Shown: positions 1-9,250, counted from the stretch's first letter. The stretch: DNA of 64,000 bases from Clostridium tetanomorphum (GCF_017873215.1 NZ_JAGGKA010000005.1:62001-126000); one strand, 5' to 3'. The notes: generated from the sequence alone by a model not told the origin. Program-made: numbers and translations.

Positions 1-202
1 CAGTTATGTTTACACCATTTACTATTATACTTCCATTAGTTGGATCAACCTCTTTTAATAAGGATTTTATAAATGTGGATTTTCCTGCTCCACTTGGTCC
101 TACTAAAAAAACAAATTCTCCTTTTTCAATAGTCAAGTTTATATTTGATAGGGCGAATATATTATGATTATATATCTTACTTACATTTTTAAACTCAATC
201 AT
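1..202 (-). CDS. ftsE: Cell-division ABC ATPase FtsE, N-terminal part (cut by window edge)
   Basis: Only the first 67 codons lie in the window. The product begins MIEFKNVSKIYN and has the FtsE-type stretch GEFVFLVGPSGAGKST, which contains the Walker A P-loop at about residues 35-43. FtsE pairs with the membrane protein FtsX; in Gram-positives the complex regulates peptidoglycan hydrolases during division or elongation, and in spore-formers also sporulation. The start ATG is preceded by AGGAG at normal spacing. The unusual GEFVFLVGPSGAGKS wording separates FtsE from generic ABC ATPases. ftsX would be expected beyond the left edge, which I cannot see. Confidence 0.85.
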   Translation of the reverse strand, partial: MIEFKNVSKIYNHNIFALSNINLTIEKGEFVFLVGPSGAGKSTFIKSLLKEVDPTNGSIIVNGVNIT

Positions 203-345
203 GAAAATCTCTCCTCTTATTTTTACAAATTTAAAAGTTACTATTGCTATTATAACATAATAAATAATTTTTTTTACAATTAAATTATATTAAATTATTA
301 TTAACTTAGTTATTAATTGTAACTTACTATAATAAAATGTAGAAA

Positions 346-379
346 AGCAAAAAACTGTCGAATAATTAATTCCGACAGT
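346..379 (-). terminator. Intrinsic terminator after the YitT gene
   Basis: ACTGTCG (354-360) pairs with CGACAGT (373-379). On the minus strand the stem is followed by a run of T. It lies 10 bp past the stop codon of the YitT-family gene. Confidence 0.75.
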
Positions 380-388
380 AACAACATA

Positions 389-1243
389 CTATTCTTCTCC
401 AACCATATCCTTAAAGCCTTCTCCTAAAACTTCATGTACATCTCCTACGGTAATAAAAGCTTTATTATCTATTTCTTTTATATATTCTTTTAGTTTTATA
501 AATTCCCTTCTACTTAAAACCGTATACAGAACATAAGTATTCTTTCCCGTATATCCTCCTATGCCTTTGAGTATAGTACATCCTCTCTCTAATTCTTCAA
601 TTATAAATTTACTTATAACATCATTTTTTTCACTTATTACCATTATTTGTTTACATATATTTAATCCTTCTATGACCATATCTATTACAAATCCATTAAG
701 TAAAACACTTAATAATGAATACATTCCTATTTCAATACCGAAGGAAATAGCTGAAAAAAGAGTAATTATAAAATCTACAGCTAAAAGTGATTTTCCTATT
801 GGTACATCAATAAATTTACTTCCTATTTTAGCAAGTATATCTGTTCCTCCTGTAGATGCATTTTGATTAAAAACTATTCCCATTCCTATTCCAGATATAA
901 TAATTCCAAATATTGAGGCCAAAAAAAGATCATAGGTCAATGGAGCATTTAAAGTAACTGCTCTGTCTAAAAACCATATCATTATAGATAAACTCATACT
1001 AGCATATATGGTTTTCCCTCCAAATTTACTTCCTATGAAAATAAAAGCTATAATGAATAATACTATATTCATTATCAAGGATAAAAAACCTATACTTAAG
1101 AATGGCAAAAAATTATTAAGTATTATAGCTATTCCTATTACTCCTCCTGCTGCTATCTTATTTGGCGCTAAAAAAAATTTTGTAGCTAAAGCCACCATAA
1201 GTGCTCCTAATGTAATGAAAAAATATTCTTTAAATTTTTTCAT
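389..1243 (-). CDS. YitT family membrane protein (DUF161 + DUF2179)
   Basis: The 284-residue protein has five to six hydrophobic segments over residues 1-200 and a soluble C-terminal DUF2179 domain. Segment 1 ends in the family phrase FFLAPNKIAAGGVIGIA, and the loop NQNASTGGTDILAKI is typical of YitT. The C-terminal ferredoxin-like domain carries KGIGGYTGKNTYVLYTVLSRRE. Members are widespread in Firmicutes as integral membrane proteins of unknown substrate, with several paralogues per genome. It stands alone between ftsE and a small membrane protein and has its own terminator. Family assignment is firm; function is unknown. Confidence 0.85.
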   Translation of the reverse strand: MKKFKEYFFITLGALMVALATKFFLAPNKIAAGGVIGIAIILNNFLPFLSIGFLSLIMNIVLFIIAFIFIGSKFGGKTIYASMSLSIMIWFLDRAVTLNAPLTYDLFLASIFGIIISGIGMGIVFNQNASTGGTDILAKIGSKFIDVPIGKSLLAVDFIITLFSAISFGIEIGMYSLLSVLLNGFVIDMVIEGLNICKQIMVISEKNDVISKFIIEELERGCTILKGIGGYTGKNTYVLYTVLSRREFIKLKEYIKEIDNKAFITVGDVHEVLGEGFKDMVGEE

Positions 1244-1268
1244 AAAAACACCTTACTCTCATATAAAA

Positions 1269-1628
1269 TTATCTAGTAAAAAACCATATTATATCTTGAC
1301 ATACTATTGAAAAAATTAAAATAAATAAAGAGATAAAAAATATAGCAAAAGTTAGGTTTAACTTTTGAAAATAACTTTTCCAATTTTCTTCATAATTTAA
1401 AGGTCTCATAGAATTCTCATTCATAAAGGATATAGCTGCTATAAATAATCCAAAAAAAGATATATACTGAGCTATTCTGCTTCCCCACGTCATTATATAT
1501 ATTATGTTAGCTCCTTTAACTATTAATCCTATTAGTCCTCCTATTAAAAAAGCTCCTAAAAAAATATAAATAGAGAACTTTATACAATATAGTATATCCT
1601 TTAAATACTTTTTCATAGCATTCCTCAC
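1269..1628 (-). CDS. Small membrane protein, unknown
   Basis: This 119-residue protein has four predicted hydrophobic segments (around residues 15-40, 45-65, 90-115 and the C-terminus). Its basic N-terminus, MRNAMKKYLKD, fits the positive-inside rule. I recognise no family; it resembles the short uncharacterised membrane proteins common in clostridia. It lies 25 bp upstream of the YitT gene on the same strand, so cotranscription is plausible, and it is separated from the transketolase genes by a hairpin. The start could be M1 or M5. Confidence 0.6.
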   Translation of the reverse strand: MRNAMKKYLKDILYCIKFSIYIFLGAFLIGGLIGLIVKGANIIYIMTWGSRIAQYISFFGLFIAAISFMNENSMRPLNYEENWKSYFQKLNLTFAIFFISLFILIFSIVCQDIIWFFTR

Positions 1629-1641
1629 TTTATTAATATAA

Positions 1642-1682
1642 TAAATTGCCTTAGAAGTAAAATAACCTCTAAAGCAATTTTT
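1642..1682 (-). terminator. Terminator downstream of the transketolase genes
   Basis: An imperfect inverted repeat pairs AAATTGCCTTAGA with TCTAAAGCAATTT. It begins just after the transketolase C-subunit stop codon. T-rich flanks on both sides suggest it can act in both directions. Confidence 0.65.
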
Positions 1683-1688
1683 TTAAAA

Positions 1689-2630
1689 TTATTTTAAATT
1701 TAATCCTTTTCTAACAGCTTTAACTATGTCTTCTGCTGTTAAACCATAAGCTTTCAATAATTCTTCTGGTTTTCCGCTTTCTCCAAATGTATCTTTTATT
1801 CCAACTCTCACTACTGGTACTGGATGATTCTCACTAACTACTTCACACACAGCAGATCCAAGTCCTCCAATAATGCTATGCTCTTCTGCAGTAATAATAA
1901 CACCTGTTTCTCTAGCAGCTTTTACTATTGCCTCTTCATCTATAGGTTTAATTGTATGTATATTTAATACTCTAACTTTTATTCCTTCTTCTGCAAGTAT
2001 ATTATAAGCTTCAAGAGCTGCATCTACCATTATGCCTGTAGCAATTATAGTAGCATCTTTTCCATCTCTATATTTTACCGCTTTTCCTATTTTAAAGTCA
2101 TAGTCTCCAAAATCATTTATTACTGGAACTCCTGATCTTCCTAGTCTTACATAACATGGTCCATTATATTCAGCTACAGCTTTTATAGCCTTCTCTGTTT
2201 CTATAGAATCAGAAGGAGATATAACCACCATATTTGGAACACTTCTCATCAATGATATATCTTCTACAGATTGATGTGATGCCCCATCTTCTCCTACTGT
2301 TATACCTGCATGAGTAGCACATATTTTTACATTTAAATTAGGGTAACAAATAGAATTTCTAATTTGCTCATAAGCTCTTCCAGTAGCAAATATAGCGAAA
2401 GTACTGACAAAAGGAATTTTATCACAGGTTGATATTCCTGCCGCTACTGTCATCATATTCCCTTCTGCTATTCCCATATTAATGAATCTTTCAGGGCATA
2501 CCTTCTTAAAATCTGCTGTTTTTGTTGACTTAGATAAATCTGCATCTAAAACTACTATTTTAGAATTATTTGTTCCTAATTCAGCTAATGTTTTTCCATA
2601 AGCTTCTCTTGTAGCTATTTTATTTGACAT
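1689..2630 (-). CDS. Transketolase, C-terminal subunit
   Basis: This 313-residue half of a split transketolase carries the pyrimidine-binding and C-terminal domains. It shows the family pattern: REAYGKTL near the N-terminus, MGIAEGNMMTVAAG with the glutamate expected to activate thiamine diphosphate, HAGITVGEDGASHQSVEDI in the middle, and EEHSIIGGLGSAV in the C-terminal domain. With the N subunit it interconverts pentose-, tetrose- and hexose-phosphates in the non-oxidative pentose phosphate pathway. Its start overlaps the N-subunit stop as TAATG, so translation is probably coupled. Split transketolases are usual in clostridia. Confidence 0.93.
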   Translation of the reverse strand: MSNKIATREAYGKTLAELGTNNSKIVVLDADLSKSTKTADFKKVCPERFINMGIAEGNMMTVAAGISTCDKIPFVSTFAIFATGRAYEQIRNSICYPNLNVKICATHAGITVGEDGASHQSVEDISLMRSVPNMVVISPSDSIETEKAIKAVAEYNGPCYVRLGRSGVPVINDFGDYDFKIGKAVKYRDGKDATIIATGIMVDAALEAYNILAEEGIKVRVLNIHTIKPIDEEAIVKAARETGVIITAEEHSIIGGLGSAVCEVVSENHPVPVVRVGIKDTFGESGKPEELLKAYGLTAEDIVKAVRKGLNLK

Positions 2631-3454
2631 TATTCTTCCCCTCCTATTTCTTTTAATGCCTGTTCACATTGTTCTATATTAGGAGCAGTACCATGCCATC
2701 CTGCCTGATTCTCCATAAATGATACACCTTTTCCCTTTACAGTTTTACAAACAATAACTGTTGGTTTATCTTCAACTTTTTTAGCTTCTTCTATAGCATT
2801 TATAATTTCTTCAAAATTATGTCCATCTATTAATAAAACCTTCCATCCAAAAGCTTTAAACTTATCAGTTACTGGTTCTGGAGACATAACTTCTGTACAT
2901 GGACCATCTATTTGTAATCCATTATTATCTACAAAAGCAGTTAAATTTCCTAGTTTATAATGAGCCGCTGCCATAGCTGCTTCCCATACCTGTCCTTCCT
3001 CCAACTCTCCATCTCCAAGTAAAGAATATACTCTATAATCCTTTTTATCAATTTTCCCAGCTATAGCCATACCTACAGCTGCTGAAATACCTTGACCTAA
3101 AGAACCTGTTGACATATCTACTCCTGGTACTTCATTCATATTAGGATGTCCTTGTAATATAGAGCCAAACTTTCTAAGATTTTTTAATTCATCTATATTA
3201 AAAAATCCTTTTCTAGCTAAAACGCTATATAATACTGGTGCTGCATGACCTTTAGAAAGAACAAATCTATCTCTATTTAAATCCTTATGGTTGCTAGAAT
3301 TTAAATTCATTTCATGAAAATATAAACTCACTAATATTTCCACTGATGATAATGATCCACCTGGATGTCCAGAATGTGATTCTGTAAGCATAGTTACTAT
3401 GTCTTTTCTGACTTGTTTCGCTATGCCTTTAAGTTCTTCTATAGTTTTGTTCAT
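2630..3454 (-). CDS. Transketolase, N-terminal (ThDP-binding) subunit
   Basis: This 274-residue subunit binds thiamine diphosphate. Visible motifs are SGHPGGSLS (about 26-34), RDRFVLSKGHAAPVLY, TGSLGQGIS, and the ThDP motif GDGELEEGQVWEA with metal ligands in GDGE and the downstream DNNGLQIDG. The protein ends near residue 274, as expected for the split form. It is the promoter-proximal gene of the pair. A good Shine-Dalgarno, GGGAGGTT on the coding strand, precedes its ATG. A single-polypeptide transketolase would be about 650 residues. Confidence 0.93.
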   Translation of the reverse strand: MNKTIEELKGIAKQVRKDIVTMLTESHSGHPGGSLSSVEILVSLYFHEMNLNSSNHKDLNRDRFVLSKGHAAPVLYSVLARKGFFNIDELKNLRKFGSILQGHPNMNEVPGVDMSTGSLGQGISAAVGMAIAGKIDKKDYRVYSLLGDGELEEGQVWEAAMAAAHYKLGNLTAFVDNNGLQIDGPCTEVMSPEPVTDKFKAFGWKVLLIDGHNFEEIINAIEEAKKVEDKPTVIVCKTVKGKGVSFMENQAGWHGTAPNIEQCEQALKEIGGEE

Positions 3455-3518
3455 GTTTTTAACCTCCCGTTAAATTTAAAAATTTATATTTTATTAATTC
3501 AATATCATAATACACAAA

Positions 3519-3542
3519 AGTAAGGGCTTAAACGCCCTTACT
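3519..3542 (-). terminator. Terminator of the EndoAI/EndoA operon
   Basis: AGTAAGGGC and GCCCTTACT form a perfect 9-bp stem that includes the last codons of the toxin gene. The following T-tract on the minus strand is modest. Confidence 0.65.
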
Positions 3543-3891
3543 GTCTTAATCCTATGCTTATTAAAAGTGATTCATCTACTTTCTTCATATCTGAGTTTGT
3601 CATATGACCTATTTTTTCTTTTAGTCTTCTTTTATCTAAAGTTCTTATTTGTTCAAGCAAAACCACAGAATCCTTATTTAATCCATACTCTTCAGAAGAA
3701 ATTTCTACATGAGTAGGTAGTTTCGCTTTATTTATCTGAGACGTAATTGCTGCTACAATAACAGTTGGACTATATTTATTGCCTACATCATTTTGTATTA
3801 TTATAACAGGCCTTATCCCTCCCTGCTCTGAACCAACTACAGGGCTTAAATCAGCATAGAATATATCTCCTCTTTTCACTATTGTTGTCAT
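3538..3891 (-). CDS. ndoA: MazF-family mRNA interferase EndoA (NdoA)
   Basis: The toxin is a sequence-specific endoribonuclease of the PemK/MazF family. The product reads [20 protein letters not shown] and continues [15 protein letters not shown], with the RPVIIIQND core and later [20 protein letters not shown] place the start at 3891 because the 117-residue protein then matches the family length and GGAGAG precedes it. An upstream in-frame start at 3924 would add 11 residues not seen in the family. The gene overlaps the 3' end of the antitoxin gene by about 41 bp in another frame. The position next to alr matches Bacillus. Confidence 0.93.
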   Translation of the reverse strand: MTTIVKRGDIFYADLSPVVGSEQGGIRPVIIIQNDVGNKYSPTVIVAAITSQINKAKLPTHVEISSEEYGLNKDSVVLLEQIRTLDKRRLKEKIGHMTNSDMKKVDESLLISIGLRQ

Positions 3892-4171
3892 CGGACCAAT
3901 CACTCTCCGGAAGCTTCGCTTCATATTCTTTTAATTCTCTAATGTCACTTGCAAAGCCCATCTCTGCAAACTCTAAATTTATTTTAGCCATTTCTAGATA
4001 CCCTTTTTTCATTTGTTCCATTTCTTTTAATTTTTTTTTCTCCTCAATATATAGTATTATAACTTCACGAATAAATTCACTTCTTTTTTTAGAATCTTCT
4101 TTAAGTGCTTTATTAAATTCATTATTTAGTGTTTCTGAGAGGTTTACTACTAATCTCTTTGAACCTGACAT
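3851..4171 (-). CDS. ndoAI: EndoAI-type antitoxin (ribbon-helix-helix)
   Basis: This 106-residue protein is the expected antitoxin partner. Its N-terminus, [20 protein letters not shown], resembles the MetJ/CopG ribbon-helix-helix fold that binds the operator and dimerises. The acidic tail, [18 protein letters not shown], fits the toxin-inhibiting segment. [13 protein letters not shown] is the conserved helix. It is transcribed first, from the sigma-A-type promoter just upstream, and overlaps the toxin start. The order antitoxin, toxin downstream of alr is conserved in low-GC Gram-positives. Confidence 0.88.
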   Translation of the reverse strand: MSGSKRLVVNLSETLNNEFNKALKEDSKKRSEFIREVIILYIEEKKKLKEMEQMKKGYLEMAKINLEFAEMGFASDIRELKEYEAKLPESDWSDDNNSEKRRYILC

Positions 4172-4220
4172 TGAAATTTAATACCTCCTATTAACCTATG
4201 CAAAAGATATGTACAGAACA

Positions 4221-4250
4221 ATTATAATCCTATTTTTACAACAATGTCAA
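4221..4250 (-). promoter_or_regulatory. Sigma-A-type promoter of the EndoAI/EndoA operon
   Basis: On the minus strand TTGACA (4245-4250) is separated by 18 bp from TATAAT (4221-4226). It lies about 50 bp upstream of the antitoxin start. Autorepression by the antitoxin would be expected for the family. Confidence 0.75.
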
Positions 4251-4290
4251 AGGAATTTTAGTATTTTATTTATTTTAACACCTAGTAATT

Positions 4291-5451
4291 TTATACATAA
4301 TTTCTTATCTTAATTACTTCTCCGTTTTTTATATAAACTCTAGGTACTCTTTTGCTTATCATACAAGTTATTTCATAATTAATAGTTCCCAATAGCTCTG
4401 CAATTTCATCAGCAGTTAATTTTAAATCATTATATTCTCCCATTAAAATAACTTCATCTCCAACTTCAACTTTTCCTATATCCGTTACATCTATCATACA
4501 TTGATCCATACATATTTTACCTACTACTGGTGCAAACTTACCATTAACTATTACCTTAGCTTTATTAAATAAGGATCTTGTATATCCATCTGCATAGCCC
4601 ACAGGTAAAGTTCCAATAATACTATTCCTTTCTGTTTCAAAAGCCCTTCCATAACTTACATATTGATTCTTACTCATTTCTTTTAAATGGACTATATTTG
4701 TTTTTAATGTCATAACAGGCTTCAATTGAATTTTACCCTTTAAAACCTTATTAGATGGATAATATCCATAAAGAATTATCCCTGGCCTAACCCCTTCTAA
4801 ATGAGTTTCTGGTAAATCAATAATCGCTGCACTATTAGCAATATGTCTAATATTAATATTTATCTCTTTTTCCTTTAACTTTTCATAAAACCAATTAAAT
4901 TTATTAAATTGGGTATTAGTATAGCTTTTATCCTCATCATCCGCAGTAGAAAAATGGGAAAATAAGCCCTCAATCATTATATTTGGCAATTTACTTATTT
5001 TATATACCTCATTTACACTTTTTTCATCTGGTAAAAATCCTATTCTCCCCATGCCTGTATCTAAAGCTATATGTATCTTAGCAACCTTCCCCTTTTGTAA
5101 TGCCATATTAGATATTTTTTCTGCTAATTCATAATTATAAACAGTCTGTTCTATATCATTCTTTAAAATACTATCTACCAAAGAGTCAGGAGTAAACCCT
5201 AAGACCATAATAGGACAAGTTATTCCTCCTCTTCTAAGTTCAACTGCTTCACTTACTACCGCTACTGCTAATCGTGTAGCTCCGTTCTCTAATAAAGTAG
5301 GAGCTATATCTAAAGCCCCATGTCCATATGCATCTGCTTTTACAACTCCTATTATTTCTCTACTTTTAGACGACTTTTTTATTTGCTGCATGTTATACGC
5401 TAAACTATCTAAATCTATTTCCGCCCAAACTGGTCTTAAATGTCTAAACAA
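4291..5451 (-). CDS. alr: Alanine racemase
   Basis: This PLP enzyme converts L- to D-alanine for peptidoglycan. The 386-residue protein has the PLP lysine in VVKADAYGHGA (K38), the catalytic tyrosine region SYGRAF, and KICMDQCMIDVTD in the C-terminal domain. Length and motifs match the family throughout. It sits between the YdcC-like lipoprotein and the EndoAI antitoxin, the Bacillus-like order. The tail, KRVPRVYIKNG, is also canonical. No competing assignment. Confidence 0.96.
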   Translation of the reverse strand: MFRHLRPVWAEIDLDSLAYNMQQIKKSSKSREIIGVVKADAYGHGALDIAPTLLENGATRLAVAVVSEAVELRRGGITCPIMVLGFTPDSLVDSILKNDIEQTVYNYELAEKISNMALQKGKVAKIHIALDTGMGRIGFLPDEKSVNEVYKISKLPNIMIEGLFSHFSTADDEDKSYTNTQFNKFNWFYEKLKEKEININIRHIANSAAIIDLPETHLEGVRPGIILYGYYPSNKVLKGKIQLKPVMTLKTNIVHLKEMSKNQYVSYGRAFETERNSIIGTLPVGYADGYTRSLFNKAKVIVNGKFAPVVGKICMDQCMIDVTDIGKVEVGDEVILMGEYNDLKLTADEIAELLGTINYEITCMISKRVPRVYIKNGEVIKIRNYV

Positions 5452-5467
5452 GATTTATTCCACCCTT

Positions 5468-6076
5468 CTAATTTTCATTAAAAAATTCAGTATTTATTTC
5501 CGCATTAGGATTAAATTCTTTATATACAACTCTTACTTTTTCTTTATTATTCCTATCAAATATTTGAAGTTTCTCTGGCAAGTTATCCTTACTATTAATA
5601 TACATTTTTCCTTTATGCAAATTTCTATTTAATCCTGGTATTATAAGTTCTACTACAGTATATTCTATTCCATCTACATTCTTTGTAGAAATTTTCATCT
5701 CTTCATTAGTATACATCAAACGAATATATTCTCCTACCATACTAATTTTAAATATAGCATCAAAATCTTCATCTAAAGTATATTTAGCACCGGATTTTAA
5801 ATCACCTACATATATTTTGTCATTTTTATATATCAGTCTTCTATTCTCGTCTATGTCCACTCTTCCCCCTATTTTTCTATCATAATATTGCTTGCAATTA
5901 TACTCTAAACTTTGTCTATCATTTTCTAAAGTTACAATGCAATTACAACTGTAGCTTTTAAGATTTTTTATAAACTCTATATTTTTTTCACTTTTGTCTT
6001 CTTTAAATTTACATGAAACTAAGATAATAGAAAAAACAAAAAAAATAACAGGAAATATTAATAATTTTTTTCTCAT
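5468..6076 (-). CDS. LolA-like germination/outer-membrane-lipoprotein-sorting-type lipoprotein (YdcC-like)
   Basis: The 202-residue protein starts with a lipoprotein signal, MRKKLLIFPVIFFVFSIILV, followed by the lipobox cysteine (C22, in LVSC), so it is probably a membrane-anchored extracytoplasmic protein. The mature part (SYSCNCIVTLENDRQSLEYNC, continuing as beta-rich sequence to PNAEINTEFF) resembles the LolA/YdcC fold. In Bacillus ydcC also lies between acpS and alr, and this context supports the call more than the sequence does. The role is not established. Confidence 0.7.
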   Translation of the reverse strand: MRKKLLIFPVIFFVFSIILVSCKFKEDKSEKNIEFIKNLKSYSCNCIVTLENDRQSLEYNCKQYYDRKIGGRVDIDENRRLIYKNDKIYVGDLKSGAKYTLDEDFDAIFKISMVGEYIRLMYTNEEMKISTKNVDGIEYTVVELIIPGLNRNLHKGKMYINSKDNLPEKLQIFDRNNKEKVRVVYKEFNPNAEINTEFFNEN

Positions 6077-6163
6077 ATAGTCCCCCTATAAGAAATGAAT
6101 TGTTTATATTATTAATACTATTCCTATTATTAATTTAATATTCTGATATAGTTCACTATAAAA

Positions 6164-7666
6164 TTATAAATTTTGAATTTCCTTTATTGCTATAGGTAAT
6201 TTATCTAAAATATGAGTTGCATTAACACAAAACATATTATTTGATAATTTTTCTCCACAATATCCATGTATAAAAGCTCCAATAGCTGCAGCCATCATAG
6301 GTTCATAACCCTGAGCTATAAAAGAAGTTATTATTCCTGTTAAACAGTCTCCCATTCCCCCAGAAGCCATAGCACTATTTCCTGTTGGGTTAATTATTAG
6401 TTTATCTCCATTAGTTATTATTGTATTATACCCCTTTAAAAGCACTATAACTTTATATTTTTTAGCAAATTCTTTTGCAACTTTTATCCTATTCTTTTTT
6501 ATGTATTCAATAGACATATTTGTTAATCTTGCCATCTCTCCCAAATGAGGAGTTAATACTACTTCACTTTTTTTATTATTTAAAATATCAGTTTTATTTT
6601 TTAATACATTAATAGCATCTGCATCCATTACTATAGGACAATTAGAATTTTCTATAGTTTTCTTAACAATATTAAAAGTTACTTCATTATCTCCTAATCC
6701 TGGGCCTATAGCAATAGAATTACTTTTATAAAGAAGCTGTTTAAATTTATCCTTATCATCAAAAGAAATACTCATAGCCTCTACAAGTTTATAGCTTAAA
6801 GTATCATAAACATCTTTATTAGTACATAGTGTAACAAGTCCTGCTCCTGTTCTTACTGCTGCTTCTGTGGCTATATATGCTGCTCCTGTATAACCTTTAG
6901 ATCCAGCTATGATTAATGCTCTACCATAATCCCCTTTATGAGAATATTTTTCTCTAGTAAATGTATACTTTTTAATCATATTCTTATCCATAATAAATTC
7001 ATTTTCATGAAATTTATTAATAACTTCTTCTGGTATTCCTATATCTTCTACTATTATATCTCCTGTCACCTTATCAGTTCCATAGCTCAAAAATCCTTTT
7101 TTATATAATGCAAGACATACTGTTTTATTTGCCCTAATACAATTACCCAATATTTCTCCATTATTACTATTTAGCCCTGAAGGAATATCTATTGCTAAAG
7201 TGTATCTACTATTTTCATTAATAACTGATATTACAGAATCATATATACCTTCAATTTTTCTACTTAATCCAGTACCAAATATTGCATCTATTGTAATATC
7301 ACTTTTTTGTATAACTTCTCTTAATTCATTTATATCTTCTACATTGTTTATAAAATTTATATTTACTCCAATATTTTTCAATATAGAATAGTTCGTATTA
7401 CAATCTTGGCTCATGCCCTGTTCTCCGCCTACTAAAAATATCTCTATATCTTTTTTCATAGCTATCAAATGTCTAGCAACAGCAAATCCATCTCCTCCAT
7501 TATTTCCCTTGCCACAAACTATTGTAAAAGAATTAACCCTGTCTAAATCTAAATTCTTTAAAATTTTAATAGCAGCATTCTCCATCAAAATAATTCCTGG
7601 AATTTTAAGGTAATTTATGCAAAAGTTATCTACACTTTTAACTATTTCAGCAGTAGCAATTTTCAT
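6164..7666 (-). CDS. nnr: Bifunctional NAD(P)HX epimerase/dehydratase
   Basis: The 500-residue fusion repairs hydrated NADH and NADPH. Residues 1-215 are the YjeF_N epimerase (MENAAIKIL, then GKGNNGGDGFAVARHL, and AIDIPSGLNSNNG). Residues 225-500 are the ADP-dependent dehydratase, related to ribokinases (GYTGAAYIATEAAVRTGAGLVT, AIGPGLG, VLTPHLGEMARL, and the catalytic NPTGNSAMASGGMGD with its aspartate). It is 4 bp downstream of acpS on the same strand, so cotranslation is likely. The acpS-nnr-lipoprotein-alr order is common in Firmicutes. Confidence 0.95.
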   Translation of the reverse strand: MKIATAEIVKSVDNFCINYLKIPGIILMENAAIKILKNLDLDRVNSFTIVCGKGNNGGDGFAVARHLIAMKKDIEIFLVGGEQGMSQDCNTNYSILKNIGVNINFINNVEDINELREVIQKSDITIDAIFGTGLSRKIEGIYDSVISVINENSRYTLAIDIPSGLNSNNGEILGNCIRANKTVCLALYKKGFLSYGTDKVTGDIIVEDIGIPEEVINKFHENEFIMDKNMIKKYTFTREKYSHKGDYGRALIIAGSKGYTGAAYIATEAAVRTGAGLVTLCTNKDVYDTLSYKLVEAMSISFDDKDKFKQLLYKSNSIAIGPGLGDNEVTFNIVKKTIENSNCPIVMDADAINVLKNKTDILNNKKSEVVLTPHLGEMARLTNMSIEYIKKNRIKVAKEFAKKYKVIVLLKGYNTIITNGDKLIINPTGNSAMASGGMGDCLTGIITSFIAQGYEPMMAAAIGAFIHGYCGEKLSNNMFCVNATHILDKLPIAIKEIQNL

Positions 7667-7670
7667 ATTA

Positions 7671-8042
7671 TTACACCTCCATCAATGCATAAGCAATAGC
7701 ATTTTCCCTATTATGAGATATACTTATGTGAATTTTATAATTACAATAATTCTTTAATAACTCTCTCGCCTTACCATTTACATATACTACAGGCTTCCCC
7801 AAATCATCTCTTAATACTTCTATGTCCTTAATACTAAAATTTCTAAAACCTGTTCCAAAAGCTTTAACTATAGCCTCTTTTGCTGCAAATCCTCCTGCTA
7901 TAGTTTCTCCTTTAAAATTTTTACTTTTAAAATACTCTAGCTCTTTATCAGTAAATATTCTATTTAAAAAATTAGGATTCCTCCTTATAACATTATTAAT
8001 TCTTTCTATTTCTACTATATCTGTGCCTACTCCAAAAATCAA
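7671..8042 (-). CDS. acpS: Holo-[acyl-carrier-protein] synthase
   Basis: AcpS transfers 4'-phosphopantetheine from CoA to a serine of ACP. The 123-residue protein has the two magnesium-binding motifs, GTDIVEIERI (Asp8) and FAAKEAIVKAFG (Glu near 57), plus the basic GFRNFSIKDIEV segment. Length is typical. It is the first gene of the acpS-nnr pair. Confidence 0.95.
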   Translation of the reverse strand: MIFGVGTDIVEIERINNVIRRNPNFLNRIFTDKELEYFKSKNFKGETIAGGFAAKEAIVKAFGTGFRNFSIKDIEVLRDDLGKPVVYVNGKARELLKNYCNYKIHISISHNRENAIAYALMEV

Positions 8043-8066
8043 AGATACACCTCCTTGTATAATGCA

Positions 8067-8092
8067 AAAATAGAGGTTTTCACCTCTATTTT
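8067..8092 (-). terminator. Terminator after the DUF6514 gene
   Basis: A perfect 11-bp stem pairs AAAATAGAGGT with ACCTCTATTTT around a 4-nt loop. It lies between the DUF6514-type gene and acpS, with T runs on both strands. Confidence 0.8.
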
Positions 8093-8107
8093 AGTATAAA
8101 ATAATTT

Positions 8108-8461
8108 TTAATTTGTTGCTATATTCATTAGTTCTTTATCAAAATCTATAATATATTCGTCTATATATTCTCCTAGTACATCTATTAAATGAATTGGTGA
8201 TACAGCATTTTCATGTAAAAGTTTTAACAACTTATGTACTTTATGTCTTTGTGGACTTATACATTTTACATAATCTCTCTCAATATTTATTATATTCTCG
8301 TCAATAATATCTTGTCTTTCAATCTCTATACCGTAGGATTGGACTTCAGTTGATTCTCCATTATAATCTAAAACTACTTTATCTTTAAGAATCCTATAAT
8401 AATAATTATACTCAACTTCTCCTTCTTTACTGCATCTAATTAAATTTTCTACAACTACCAT
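8108..8461 (-). CDS. DUF6514-type small protein
   Basis: This soluble 117-residue protein has a beta-rich N-terminal half (YNYYYRILKDKVVLDYNGES) and a helical C-terminal half (HRVHKLLKLL-like region, then LIDVLGEYIDEYIID). I believe it belongs to a clostridial family of unknown function (DUF6514), from recalled length and pattern. I chose the ATG at 8461 because GGGGGG lies directly upstream; a start 7 codons earlier would add MCGGIKN, which is that ribosome site read as protein. No function is known. Confidence 0.6.
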   Translation of the reverse strand: MVVVENLIRCSKEGEVEYNYYYRILKDKVVLDYNGESTEVQSYGIEIERQDIIDENIINIERDYVKCISPQRHKVHKLLKLLHENAVSPIHLIDVLGEYIDEYIIDFDKELMNIATN

Positions 8462-8679
8462 ATTCTTAATCCCCCCACACACTTATCTTTAATATTATAT
8501 TAACACCTATTTTAAAAAAAAGCTGTCAATTCATGATAAAGGGATTTAAAACTTATCTCTCTAATATGACATTAACTTCATTAAATATTAATATTCATTA
8601 TACATATATTACTGTTATGGGAATATATGTTATCAAAATAGCAGCTAACTGTCGAATGTTTGACCAATTTGACTATATT

Positions 8680-9141
8680 TTATATACTATACTTAAAAAA
8701 TGTTGGAAATATTATACATAATATAGTTATTAAAAATGCTGATATTATTGCACCTATTGTTGTGCATAACAAAGATTTCTTAAAATCTAACCCTAAAAAA
8801 GCTGCAACAGCACTTCCTGTCCATAGTCCTGTAGTTGGTAATGGTATTGCTACAAATGTAATCAATCCTATTTCTTTATACTTTTCAATTTTTCCAGTAT
8901 TTTTTCTTATTTTATTTTCTATTAAATTATTAATAGAATCAAATATTTTATACTTTTTCATCCATTTAAATATAGAGTTAAAAAGCAACAATATAAATGG
9001 AACTGGTAGCAAACTTCCTAAAAAACTTACAAGAAAAATCAAAGCTGGATTCATATTATAATACAGTATTCCTAAAGGTATTGCTCCTCTTTGTTCAAGA
9101 ACTGGTACTGCTGACATAATAAAAACCTTAAATAAATTCAT
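8680..9141 (-). CDS. Small multi-drug export family protein
   Basis: The 153-residue membrane protein has four hydrophobic segments and matches the Sm_multidrug_ex family. Features are an early SAVPVLEQRGAIPLGI, a long second helix (LIFLVSFLGSLLPVPFILLL), and the late segment PLPTTGLWTGSAVAAFLG. Despite the family name, transport activity is poorly supported. It stands alone, with no clear terminator toward the DUF6514 gene. Confidence 0.8.
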   Translation of the reverse strand: MNLFKVFIMSAVPVLEQRGAIPLGILYYNMNPALIFLVSFLGSLLPVPFILLLFNSIFKWMKKYKIFDSINNLIENKIRKNTGKIEKYKEIGLITFVAIPLPTTGLWTGSAVAAFLGLDFKKSLLCTTIGAIISAFLITILCIIFPTFFKYSI

Positions 9142-9250
9142 AGTATTTCTCCTTTTAAAATCATAATATTATATATTTACATTAAATACATTATAATGAG
9201 TATTTATATTCTTTTTCAATATATAATTCATTTTTCTTTATAATAAAGTA

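Noticed and set aside
8533-8721. Plus-strand short frame before the drug-export gene
   Set aside because: No ribosome site or homology; it overlaps the 3' end of the opposite-strand gene.
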